Shown here piece by piece: positions 8,910-17,144 of a stretch of DNA of 64,000 nt. Under the pieces are notes generated by a model that was not told where the DNA came from, made no database searches, and saw nothing but the letters and a program-made list of their open reading frames with translations. Source of the stretch: Massilia aurea (lineage in GTDB: Bacteria; Pseudomonadota; Gammaproteobacteria; Burkholderiales; Burkholderiaceae_D); the NCBI RefSeq assembly GCF_024753205.1, contig NZ_JANUGZ010000006.1, forward strand, positions 1-64,000. Direction: 5' to 3'. A program made the translations under genes and the position numbers. Each line of letters opens with the position of its first letter. The first letter of the stretch is position 1.

Positions 8910-9373
8910 AGCACGTCGAGCAGTTCGACCTCGAACACCAGCGTGGCGTTTGGCGGGATCGGACCCGCGCCGCCGGCGCCATAGCCCATGTCGGCCGGCA
9001 CGATCAGCGTGCGCTTGCCACCGACTTTCATGCCCTGCACGCCCACATCCCATCCCTTGATGACCTGGCCGGCGCCGAGCTGGAACTTGAACGGCTCGCG
9101 GCCGATCGACGAATCGAACTCCTTGCCGCGCTGCTGCGGCGCCGCCGGCTCGTACAGCCAGCCGGTGTAGTTGACGACAGCGGTCGCGCCGGCAGTGGCT
9201 TCCTTGCCGGTGCCGACGACGGTGTCGATCTGTTGCGAGGCGGCGGCCGGCGCAGTGGCAGTGCTGTCAGCGCTGGCAGCCGCAGGGGTGGCCGGTGCTT
9301 CGGCGCGCTTGCAGGCGGTGACCGTCAGCAGCATTGCCGCTACCAGGGCGGAGCAGGTCAGTACACGTTTCAT
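8906..9373 (-). CDS. FKBP-type peptidyl-prolyl isomerase lipoprotein
   Basis: A 155-residue protein with a lipoprotein signal whose lipobox ends at Cys21 (LLTVTAC), a short Ala/Thr-rich linker, and one FKBP domain (about residues 48-155). FKBP landmarks are VNYTGWLYE, GKEFDSS, FKFQLGAGQVIKGWD, GVQGMKVGGKRTLIVPADMGYG and IPPNATLVFEVELLDV, with the active-site aromatics retained. It probably acts as a periplasmic proline isomerase on folding envelope proteins. The start at 9373 is fixed by the signal peptide. Its stop codon overlaps that of the DUF218 gene in the shared TTAA at 8906-8909. Confidence 0.93.
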   Translation of the reverse strand: MKRVLTCSALVAAMLLTVTACKRAEAPATPAAASADSTATAPAAASQQIDTVVGTGKEATAGATAVVNYTGWLYEPAAPQQRGKEFDSSIGREPFKFQLGAGQVIKGWDVGVQGMKVGGKRTLIVPADMGYGAGGAGPIPPNATLVFEVELLDVL

Positions 9374-9458
9374 GGTTTCTCTCGTAGTAGTTGGGGTGAA
9401 AATCGGTGCTGGTGCAGCATACAGGGCGATCGGTCCCGCCACAATATGCCGCCCCATC

Positions 9459-12400
9459 CTACGGCGTGCCGTAGCCGCCGCCGCCGGGCGTCTCGATGAC
9501 GAACACGTCGCCCGCGGCCATGTCGATCTTGCCGATATGCCCCACCTGCTCGATGCGGCCGTCGGCGCGTTCAACGCTGTTCCGGCCACGCTCTGCGTCC
9601 CCGCCACCGGCCATGCCGAACGGCGCGTGAATCCGGTTGTTCGACAGGATCGCCGCCGTCATCGGCTCTAAAAAGCGTACGCGGCGCACGCCGCCATTTC
9701 CGCCATGCCAGCGCCCCGCCCCGCCCGAATTCAGACGAATCTCATAATGCTCAAGCCGCACGGGGAAGCGGAATTCGAGGATTTCGGGATCGGTCAGGCG
9801 CGAGTTGGTCATATTGGTCTGGACCACGTCGGTGCCGTCGAAACCGTCGCCCGCGCCGGAGCCGCCCGAGATGGTCTCGTAATATTGGTAGCGGTCATTG
9901 CCGAACGTGAAGTTGTTCATGGTGCCCTGCGCCGCCGCCATCACGCCCAGCGCGCCATATAGCGCATTGGTGATGCAGGTCGAGGTTTCGACATTGCCCG
10001 ACACGACCGATGCCGGATAGTGCGGATTGAGCATCGAGCCAGGCGGAATGATCACCTTGAGGGGCTTGAGACAGCCGGCGTTCAGCGGAATCTCATCGTC
10101 GACCAGCGTGCGAAACACGTACAGCACGGCCGCCATGCACACGGCCGACGGCGCATTGAAGTTGTTCGGCAGCTGACCCGATGTGCCCGTGAAGTCGATC
10201 TCCGCACTGCGCGCGGCAGCGTCCACGCGAATCGCGACATCGATGTGCGCGCCGTTATCGAGCTGGTAGTGGAAGCTGCCGTCCTTGAGCGCCGAGATCA
10301 CGCGCCGCACTGCTTCCTCGGCATTGTCCTGCACGTGGCCCATGTAGGCGCGCACGACGTCCAGGCCAAAGTGCGCGACCATCTTGTGCAGCTCTTCGAC
10401 GCCTTTCTGGTTCGCGGCCACCTGCGCGCGCAGATCCGCCAGGTTCTGGTCGGGATTGCGCGCCGGGAAGCGCGCACCCACCAGCAGCGCGCGCGCTGCG
10501 TCTTCACGCAGCACGCCGTCCTGCCCGTCGATCAACTTGAAATTGTCGATCAGGACGCCCTCCTGCTCGATGTGGCTCGAGTCGGGCGGCATCGAGCCGG
10601 GCGTGGTGCCGCCGATGTCGGCGTGGTGGCCGCGCGAGCCGACGTAGAACAGGATCTCGGCGCCGGCCTCGTCGAACACGGGCGAGATCACCGTCACGTC
10701 GGGCAGGTGCGTGCCGCCGTTGTACGGATCGTTCAGGATGTAGACGTCGCCCGCATGCATGCGACCGGCGTTCTCGCGCATCACGGTCTTGATGCTCTCG
10801 CCCATCGAGCCCAGGTGCACCGGCATGTGCGGTGCGTTGGCCACCAGATTGCCGTCCTGGTCGAAGATCGCGCAGCTGAAGTCCAGGCGTTCCTTGATGT
10901 TGACCGAGTGCGCCGTGTTCTGCAGGCGCAGGCCCATCTGCTCGGCAATCGACATGAACAGGTTGTTGAAGATCTCGAGCATCACCGGATCGGCCGTGGT
11001 GCCGATCGCGCGGCGTTCGGGCAAGGCTTCCACGCGCTGCAGCACCAGGTGGCCATACGGCGTCACGCGCGCTTCCCAGCCCGGCTCGACGACCGTGGTC
11101 GCATTGTCTTCGGCGATGATCGCCGGGCCGCGCACCGCGTGCCCCGGCAGCAGGGCGCCGCGCGCGTAGACACCGGTGTCGTGCCAGCGGCCCGCACTGT
11201 ACATGCGCAGGGTGTCCTGCGGGGCCGCTTCGCCGCTTGGGGTGGTCGTCGCCACCACCTGCTCCGGCGGCGCATCGGACTGGCCGATGGCCTCGACCGA
11301 CACGGTTTCGACGATCAGCGCGCGTGCCGGCATCAGGAACGAGTAGCGGCGTTTGTAGGCTTGTTCAAACTGCGCCGTCATCGCTGCCATGTCGCCCGCA
11401 AGCACCACCAGCGCCGAGTCGGTGCCTTCATAGCGCAGGTGCACGCGTTCCACGAGCGTGATCCGCTCGGGCGCCACGCCCTGCGCATGCAACTGCGCGC
11501 GTGCGGCCTCACCCAGCACGCCGAGACGCTCGGCCAGCGCCGGCAGTACCGCATCGGCCAGGCGTTCTTCGACGGCCTGTTCGCGCATCGCGCTCTGGTC
11601 GGCCAGGCCCATGCCATAGGCCGACAGCACGCCGGCCAGCGAGTGGATGAACACCGTCTGCATGCCGAGGGCATCGGCGACAAGACACGCATGCTGGCCG
11701 CCGGCGCCGCCGAAGCTGGTCAGCACGTAGTCGGTGACGTCATGGCCGCGCTGCACCGAGATCTGCTTGATCGCGTTGGCCATATTGCCCACCGCGATCG
11801 CGATGAAGCCTTCGGCCACGGCTTCCGGTGCGGGCCGTTCACCCGTCGCGACGCCAATCTCGTCCGCGAGCGCGTCGAAACGGCGGCGCACGGTGGCCAC
11901 GTCCAGCGCTTCATCGCCGCGCGCGCCAAAGAGGCGCGGGAAATAATCGGCCTGTACCTTGCCGAGCATGACGTTGCAGTCGGTGACCGCGAGCGGGCCG
12001 CCGCGCCGGTAGCTGGCCGGGCCGGGGTTGGCGCCGGCGCTGTCCGGCCCCACGCGATAGCGGCTGCCGTCGAAGTGCAGGATCGAACCGCCGCCGGCGG
12101 CCACGGTGTGGATGCTCATCATCGGCGCGCGCATGCGCACGCCGGCAACCTGGGTCTCGAACACGCGCTCGAACTCGCCCGCGAAGTGCGACACGTCGGT
12201 GGACGTGCCGCCCATGTCGAAGCCGATCACGCGCTCGAAGCCGGCCTGCCGGCTCGCGCGCACCATGCCGACGATGCCGCCGGCGGGACCGGACAGGATG
12301 CTGTCCTTGCCCTGGAATGCGCGTGCATCGGTCAGGCCGCCATTGGACTGCATGAACTGCAGGTTCACGCCAGGCAGTTCGTCGGCCACCTGGTCGACGT

Positions 12401-13058
12401 AGCGGCGCAGGATTGGCGACAGGTAGGCGTCGACGACTGTCGTGTCGCCGCGCGCGACGAGTTTCATCATCGGGCTCACTTCGTGCGAGACCGACACCTG
12501 CGTGAAGCCGATCGCACGCGCGATGCGGGCCACCGCCGCTTCGTGCGCCGTGTACCGGTAGCCGTGCATGAAGACGATGGCCAGCGAGCGCAGGCCGGCG
12601 TCGAACGCCGCCTGCAGGCTGGCGCGGGTGGCCGCTTCATCGAGCGGCTGCACGACGTCGCCGTGCGCGCCAACGCGCTCATCGATCTCGATCACCTGCG
12701 CGTACAGCAGCTCGGGCAGCACGATGTGGCGGTCGAACAGGCGGGGCCGGTTCTGGTAGGCGATGCGCAGCGCGTCGCGGTAACCGCGCGTGATCGCCAG
12801 GACGGTCGGCTCGCCCTTGCGCTCGAGCAGCGCATTGGTGGCCACGGTCGTTCCCATCTTGACCGCCTCGATGCCGGCCGCTGGCAGCGGCGCGCCCGCG
12901 GCGACGCCCAGCAGGTGACGGATGCCGGCAACCGCCGCGTCGCGGTACTGTTCGGGGTGCTCGGACAGGAGCTTGTGCGTGACGAGTTGCCCATCCGGGC
13001 GACGCCCCACGATATCGGTGAATGTGCCGCCACGGTCGATCCAGAACTGCCAATCCAT
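9459..13058 (-). CDS. 5-oxoprolinase / hydantoinase A+B fusion protein
   Basis: A 1199-residue protein fusing a HyuA module (about 1-690) and a HyuB module (about 700-1199), as in ATP-dependent 5-oxoprolinase (OPLAH). It opens the 5-oxoproline or hydantoin ring using ATP. HyuA landmarks are WIDRGGTFTDIVG (nucleotide-binding), GTTVATNALLERKG, SGPAGGIVGM, GFDMGGTSTDVS and SFGGAGGQHA. HyuB landmarks are NIKERLDFSCAIFD, DVYILNDPYNGGTHLPD, DFTGTSGQLPNNFNAP and the C-terminal TPGGGGYG. The start at 13058 follows a GGGAGTGGG ribosome-binding site on the minus strand; longer frames lack support. The eukaryote-like full-length fusion makes 5-oxoprolinase more likely than a single-subunit hydantoinase, but the substrate cannot be read from sequence. 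Confidence 0.92.
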   Translation of the reverse strand: MDWQFWIDRGGTFTDIVGRRPDGQLVTHKLLSEHPEQYRDAAVAGIRHLLGVAAGAPLPAAGIEAVKMGTTVATNALLERKGEPTVLAITRGYRDALRIAYQNRPRLFDRHIVLPELLYAQVIEIDERVGAHGDVVQPLDEAATRASLQAAFDAGLRSLAIVFMHGYRYTAHEAAVARIARAIGFTQVSVSHEVSPMMKLVARGDTTVVDAYLSPILRRYVDQVADELPGVNLQFMQSNGGLTDARAFQGKDSILSGPAGGIVGMVRASRQAGFERVIGFDMGGTSTDVSHFAGEFERVFETQVAGVRMRAPMMSIHTVAAGGGSILHFDGSRYRVGPDSAGANPGPASYRRGGPLAVTDCNVMLGKVQADYFPRLFGARGDEALDVATVRRRFDALADEIGVATGERPAPEAVAEGFIAIAVGNMANAIKQISVQRGHDVTDYVLTSFGGAGGQHACLVADALGMQTVFIHSLAGVLSAYGMGLADQSAMREQAVEERLADAVLPALAERLGVLGEAARAQLHAQGVAPERITLVERVHLRYEGTDSALVVLAGDMAAMTAQFEQAYKRRYSFLMPARALIVETVSVEAIGQSDAPPEQVVATTTPSGEAAPQDTLRMYSAGRWHDTGVYARGALLPGHAVRGPAIIAEDNATTVVEPGWEARVTPYGHLVLQRVEALPERRAIGTTADPVMLEIFNNLFMSIAEQMGLRLQNTAHSVNIKERLDFSCAIFDQDGNLVANAPHMPVHLGSMGESIKTVMRENAGRMHAGDVYILNDPYNGGTHLPDVTVISPVFDEAGAEILFYVGSRGHHADIGGTTPGSMPPDSSHIEQEGVLIDNFKLIDGQDGVLREDAARALLVGARFPARNPDQNLADLRAQVAANQKGVEELHKMVAHFGLDVVRAYMGHVQDNAEEAVRRVISALKDGSFHYQLDNGAHIDVAIRVDAAARSAEIDFTGTSGQLPNNFNAPSAVCMAAVLYVFRTLVDDEIPLNAGCLKPLKVIIPPGSMLNPHYPASVVSGNVETSTCITNALYGALGVMAAAQGTMNNFTFGNDRYQYYETISGGSGAGDGFDGTDVVQTNMTNSRLTDPEILEFRFPVRLEHYEIRLNSGGAGRWHGGNGGVRRVRFLEPMTAAILSNNRIHAPFGMAGGGDAERGRNSVERADGRIEQVGHIGKIDMAAGDVFVIETPGGGGYGTP

Positions 13059-13108
13059 ACCCACTCCCTGTGCTGACCAGATGATGGGAGCCATTGTAGT
13101 GCGGACGG

Positions 13109-13126
13109 CGCGCCAACGTTGGCGCG
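13109..13126. promoter_or_regulatory. 18-bp perfect palindrome between divergent genes
   Basis: CGCGCCAACGTTGGCGCG is perfectly self-complementary and lies between the divergent oxoprolinase (start 13058) and nnr (start 13168). The position suits an operator acting on one or both genes. No regulator gene is adjacent, so the role is inferred. Confidence 0.4.
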
Positions 13127-13167
13127 AATGCACGACAATGGTCGCATTCTCATTCACGCAAACGACC

Positions 13168-14700
13168 ATGGCATACCCTCTCTACACAGTCGCGCAGCTG
13201 CGCTCCATCGAACAAGCGGCCAGCAGCACGCTGGCGCCGGGCACCCTGATGACCCGCGCAGGCAAGGCCGCCGCCGATTATGCGCTCGAGTTATTGCGCG
13301 CATCAGCGGGTGCATCTCCGGACGACCTGCGTGGCGCACCGGTGCTGGTACTCGCCGGCCCCGGCAACAATGGCGGCGATGCACTCGAGGTAGCGGCGAA
13401 CCTGGCCGAAGCCGGCGTCAACGCCACCGTGCTGCACTTGCCGGGCGACGGCAACGACGACGCCTCGAGCGAAACCGCCGCCGCCTACGAACGTGCGCGT
13501 TCGGGCACCGTCGGCTGGCTCGACATGCTGCCGCCCGATGGCCAGTGGGCGCTTGTCGTTGACGGCTTGTTCGGGATCGGCCTGACGCGCGCGCTCAGCG
13601 GCGAGTACCGCGACGTGGTCGCGGGCCTGGATGCCGTGCGCTGCCCGGTCCTGGCGCTGGACGTGCCGAGTGGTCTGGATGCCGACACGGGCGCCGTCAT
13701 CGGCCCGGACGGCATCGCGGTGCGCGCCACGCACACGATCACGTTCATCGCCGACAAGCCGGGCCTGCACACGGCCGACGGGCGCGATCACGCAGGCCTC
13801 GTGCGCGTGGACACGCTCGGCGTGGATGCTGCAGCCACGCCCACGACGGCAGCGATGAACGGGTTGCCGGCCTTTGCACACTGCTTCACGGCACGCCGCC
13901 AGAACTCGCACAAGGGCAGCTTCGGTGACGTCGCCGTGATCGGTGGCGCACATGGCATGGCCGGTGCACCGGTGCTGGCCGCGCGCGGTGCGCTGTATGC
14001 CGGCGCGGGGCGCGTGTATGTCGCGGCGCTGAACACGCCGCCCGGCTACGACAGCAGCCAGCCCGAAATCATGTTCCGCGCGGCCGACGACCTGGATCTG
14101 TTTGGCCGCACGCTGGTGCTCGGGCCGGGCATGGGCGACTCGGTCGATGCGATGCGGCTGGTGGCCAAGGCGCTCGACAGCGACTGCCCGCTGGTGCTCG
14201 ACGCCGACGCGCTGAACCTGGTCGGCGCCAGTCCCGATCTGCAGGCGCGCCTGGCGCAGCGGAGTGCCCCAAGCGTGCTCACGCCGCATCCGCTGGAAGC
14301 GGCGCGCATGCTGGGCATGACAGTGTCGGTGGTGCAAGCCGACCGCCTGGCCAGCGCCCGCGAACTGGCGCAGCGCATGCATGCAGTCGTGATTCTCAAG
14401 GGGTCGGGCACCGTGATCGCAGGACCCGACGGCGCGGTCTTGATCAACCCGACGGGCAACGCGGGTCTGGCCACGGCAGGCAGTGGCGACGTACTGGCGG
14501 GGATCTGCGGCGCGCTGCTGGCGCAAGGCTGGCCGGGCAAGGAAGCCGCAGCGGCGGCGGCGTGGCTGCATGGCGCAGCGGCCGACGCGCTGGTGGAAGA
14601 TGGCGTGGGGCCGATCGGCCTGACCGCGGGTGAGCTGCCGGCGGCCGTGCGCAAGGTACTCAACGCGCAGGTGCGCGCTGCCGCCCAGGCGGAGAATTAA
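13168..14700 (+). CDS. nnr: Bifunctional NAD(P)H-hydrate epimerase / ADP-dependent dehydratase
   Basis: A metabolite-repair enzyme: it epimerises and dehydrates damaged NAD(P)HX back to NAD(P)H. The 510-residue protein has an N-terminal YjeF_N epimerase domain (about 1-225; GPGNNGGDALEVA, LDVPSGLDADTG) and a C-terminal ribokinase-like dehydratase domain (about 235-505; GSFGDVAVIGG, VLDADALNL, VILKGSGTVIAGPDG and NPTGNAGLATAGSGDVLAG, which holds the catalytic Asp). The ATG at 13168 gives the typical YTVAQLRSIE opening. It is convergent with the ABC ATPase gene with no spacer between the stop codons. Confidence 0.95.
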   Translation: MAYPLYTVAQLRSIEQAASSTLAPGTLMTRAGKAAADYALELLRASAGASPDDLRGAPVLVLAGPGNNGGDALEVAANLAEAGVNATVLHLPGDGNDDASSETAAAYERARSGTVGWLDMLPPDGQWALVVDGLFGIGLTRALSGEYRDVVAGLDAVRCPVLALDVPSGLDADTGAVIGPDGIAVRATHTITFIADKPGLHTADGRDHAGLVRVDTLGVDAAATPTTAAMNGLPAFAHCFTARRQNSHKGSFGDVAVIGGAHGMAGAPVLAARGALYAGAGRVYVAALNTPPGYDSSQPEIMFRAADDLDLFGRTLVLGPGMGDSVDAMRLVAKALDSDCPLVLDADALNLVGASPDLQARLAQRSAPSVLTPHPLEAARMLGMTVSVVQADRLASARELAQRMHAVVILKGSGTVIAGPDGAVLINPTGNAGLATAGSGDVLAGICGALLAQGWPGKEAAAAAAWLHGAAADALVEDGVGPIGLTAGELPAAVRKVLNAQVRAAAQAEN

Positions 14701-15429
14701 TCAGCCAATGAGGCGGCCGGCGGCGATCGTGATCGTCCGGCCGCAACGCGCGGCCATGCCAGGATCGTGCGTGACCAGCACCAGCGTCGAGCCGCGCTCG
14801 CGATTGAGTTCGAACATCAGCCCGATGATCGATTCGCCAGTGGCCGCATCGAGGCTGCCGGTGGGCTCGTCGGCAAACAGCAGCGGCGGCTGCGTAACGA
14901 ATGCACGCGCCAGTGCGACGCGCTGCTGCTCACCACCCGACAGAAACTTGGGATAGTGATTCAGGCGGCTGCCCAGACCGACGCGGCCCAGCATGTCGGC
15001 AGCCTTCTCGCGTGCACCGGATTCGCCCCGCAATTCGAGCGGCAGCATCACGTTCTCGAGCGCGTTCAGGTGCGTGAGCAGCTGGAACGACTGGAACACG
15101 AAGCCCAGCTTGGCCTTGCGAAACGCCGCGCGACCGTCTTCATCGAGCGCGAAGATATCGGTGCCATCCAGGCGCACGGTGCCGGACGATGGCGTGTCCA
15201 GGCCTGCCAGCAGCCCAAGCAGCGTCGACTTGCCCGAGCCGGAAGCGCCGACGAGCGCGAGCGTCTCTGCCGGTTGCACGGTAAAATCAATCTCTTGCAG
15301 GATGGTCAGCTCGCCGCTGGCGTCTGCGACCTTCTTCGACAAGCCGCTGACTTCAATCGCGGGCGGCCGGCCTGTCATTACACCGACGTCAGTGACGTCA
15401 TTTTTGAATGCCTCGGGATGATCACGCAT
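14701..15429 (-). CDS. ABC transporter ATP-binding protein, YbbA/LolD-like
   Basis: A 242-residue ABC ATPase with Walker A GASGSGKST (61-69), signature LSGGEQQRVALARA and Walker B LLFADEPTGSLD. The SLDA ending and overall style match the YbbA/LolD/MacB class, which pairs with FtsX-type permeases. A divergent tesA-like esterase next door is the usual ybbA-tesA arrangement of proteobacteria. No permease lies in the window. The longest frame starts at 15429, its ATG overlapping that of the esterase. An internal ATG at 15378 (MTGRPPAIEVS) begins just before the first strand, leaves 49 bp for promoters and may be the real start. Confidence 0.9.
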   Translation of the reverse strand: MRDHPEAFKNDVTDVGVMTGRPPAIEVSGLSKKVADASGELTILQEIDFTVQPAETLALVGASGSGKSTLLGLLAGLDTPSSGTVRLDGTDIFALDEDGRAAFRKAKLGFVFQSFQLLTHLNALENVMLPLELRGESGAREKAADMLGRVGLGSRLNHYPKFLSGGEQQRVALARAFVTQPPLLFADEPTGSLDAATGESIIGLMFELNRERGSTLVLVTHDPGMAARCGRTITIAAGRLIG

Positions 15430-16084
15430 GCTTGCTTTTCTTAAGAACGCAGTTCTTGGTAAATTAATTGTCGGCGCTGCACTGGGGTTGAGTCTGTCCC
15501 TGGCAGCGACGGCGAACGCTTATTCTGCACCAAAAACCGTCCTCGTGGTGGGCGACAGCCTGTCGGCCGAATACGGCATCGCCCGTGGCGCCGGCTGGGT
15601 CGCGCTGCTCGAACAAAAAATGAAGAGCGAAAAAATCGACGCCAGGGTCGTCAACGCCAGCATCAGCGGCGAGACCACCAGCGGCGGCAAGGCGCGCCTG
15701 CCCGCCCTGCTGGGCCAACACAAGCCGGACCTGGTCGTGATCGAACTGGGCGCCAACGACGGCCTGCGCGGCTTGCCCGTGCCGTCGGCCGAGGCGAACC
15801 TGCGCGCGATGATCGCTGCAGCGCAGGCGCAGAAAGCACGCGTGCTGCTGGTGGGCATGCGCATGCCGCCGAACTACGGGCGCGCCTACACCGAGCGCTT
15901 CTTCGGCATGTTCCAGACCGTGGCGACGTCGACGAAGTCGCCGCTGGTGCCGTTCATGCTCGAGGGCGTGGCCGACAAACCGGCCCTGTTCCAGCAAGAC
16001 CGCCTGCATCCGACCGCGCAGGCGCATCCCATCATCCTGAACAATATCTGGCCGACGTTCGAGAAAATGGTGAAGCAACCATGA
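15428..16084 (+). CDS. TesA-like periplasmic arylesterase / lysophospholipase (SGNH hydrolase)
   Basis: A 218-residue exported SGNH hydrolase. The signal peptide covers about residues 1-31 (ending ANA-YS). Block I is VVGDSLSAEYG with nucleophile Ser44, the Gly block is in the SISGETTSGG segment, block III is IELGANDGLRG, and block V is DRLHPTAQAHP with the catalytic Asp and His. This is the TesA/EstA pattern: hydrolysis of short acyl esters, thioesters or lysophospholipids in the periplasm. It overlaps the next gene by 4 bp (ATGA), indicating translational coupling with mnmH. Confidence 0.92.
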   Translation: MLAFLKNAVLGKLIVGAALGLSLSLAATANAYSAPKTVLVVGDSLSAEYGIARGAGWVALLEQKMKSEKIDARVVNASISGETTSGGKARLPALLGQHKPDLVVIELGANDGLRGLPVPSAEANLRAMIAAAQAQKARVLLVGMRMPPNYGRAYTERFFGMFQTVATSTKSPLVPFMLEGVADKPALFQQDRLHPTAQAHPIILNNIWPTFEKMVKQP

Positions 16085-17142
16085 AGTACCCGGAAGTCGC
16101 AGGGTTCGACGCCCTGCTCCCGCGCCTCGCTGAATTCGACGCCATCATCGACGTGCGCAGCGAAGCCGAATTCGCACTCGACCATATCCCCGGCGCGATC
16201 AACTGTCCGGTCCTGAACAATGACGAGCGCATCCTGATCGGCACGCTGTACAAGCAGACCAGCGCATTCGACGCCAAGAAGGCCGGCGCGCCGATCATCG
16301 CGCGCAATATCGCGCGCCACATCGACACGCTGTTTCACGACAAGCCGCGCGACTGGCGCCCGCTGGTGTACTGCTGGCGCGGCGGCAACCGCAGTGGGGC
16401 CATGGCGCTGATCATGGCGCGCATCGGCTGGCCGGTGGCGCAGCTCGAGGGCGGCTACAAGAACTATCGGGCCTGGGTCAGTGCGGCGCTGGCCGAGCCG
16501 CCTGCCGTCGATTTCCGCGTCGTCTGCGGCCCGACCGGCAGCGGCAAAAGCCGCCTGCTCGAAACGCTCGACGGCATCGGCGCGCAGGTGCTCGACCTGG
16601 AACAACTGGCCGCGCACCGCGGTTCGGTGCTGGGCCACTTGCCGAACGAACCACAGCCAAGCCAGAAGATGTTCGAGACGCTGGTGCTGGCCAGGCTGCG
16701 CAGCTTCGACCTGGCCCGTCCCGTATTCGTAGAGGCCGAAAGCAAGAAGGTCGGCAACCTGCGCGTGCCGGATGCCGTGATGACGCGCATGCGCGCGGCG
16801 CCCTGCATCGACCTGCAACTGGCGCGCCCCGCGCGCGTGCGCCTGCTGATGGAAGACTACCAGCACTTCTGCGCCGATCCGTCGGTGCTGGCCGATCAGC
16901 TGACGCACCTGACACTGGTGCATGGCCGCGCGAAGATCGCCGACTGGCAGGCGATGGCGCAAGGCGGCGCGCTGCCGGCGCTGGTCGACGAGCTGCTGGT
17001 GCAGCACTACGACCCGGCCTACCTGCGCTCGATCGACCGCAACTTCGTCCAGTATCCGCAGGCGCAGGTGGTGGAACTGGCCGACATCGGCGCCAGCGAT
17101 TTTCTGGCAGCGGCACGGCACCTGCACGACGCGCCGGCATGA
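16081..17142 (+). CDS. mnmH: tRNA 2-selenouridine synthase
   Basis: A 353-residue enzyme that replaces sulfur by selenium in the wobble 2-thiouridine of certain tRNAs, through a geranylated intermediate, using selenophosphate. The N-terminal rhodanese domain (about 1-135) carries the catalytic Cys98 in YCWRGGNRSG. The P-loop GPTGSGKS (150-157) opens the C-terminal domain. Length and domain order are full for MnmH/SelU. The selenophosphate synthase gene selD is not in the window. The start overlaps the stop of the esterase gene. Confidence 0.93.
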   Translation: MKYPEVAGFDALLPRLAEFDAIIDVRSEAEFALDHIPGAINCPVLNNDERILIGTLYKQTSAFDAKKAGAPIIARNIARHIDTLFHDKPRDWRPLVYCWRGGNRSGAMALIMARIGWPVAQLEGGYKNYRAWVSAALAEPPAVDFRVVCGPTGSGKSRLLETLDGIGAQVLDLEQLAAHRGSVLGHLPNEPQPSQKMFETLVLARLRSFDLARPVFVEAESKKVGNLRVPDAVMTRMRAAPCIDLQLARPARVRLLMEDYQHFCADPSVLADQLTHLTLVHGRAKIADWQAMAQGGALPALVDELLVQHYDPAYLRSIDRNFVQYPQAQVVELADIGASDFLAAARHLHDAPA

Positions 17143-17144
17143 GG

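Noticed and set aside
10020..13076. 1018-codon plus-strand frame
   Set aside because: It is fully antisense to the oxoprolinase gene, whose motifs are unmistakable; composition is typical of an antisense shadow.
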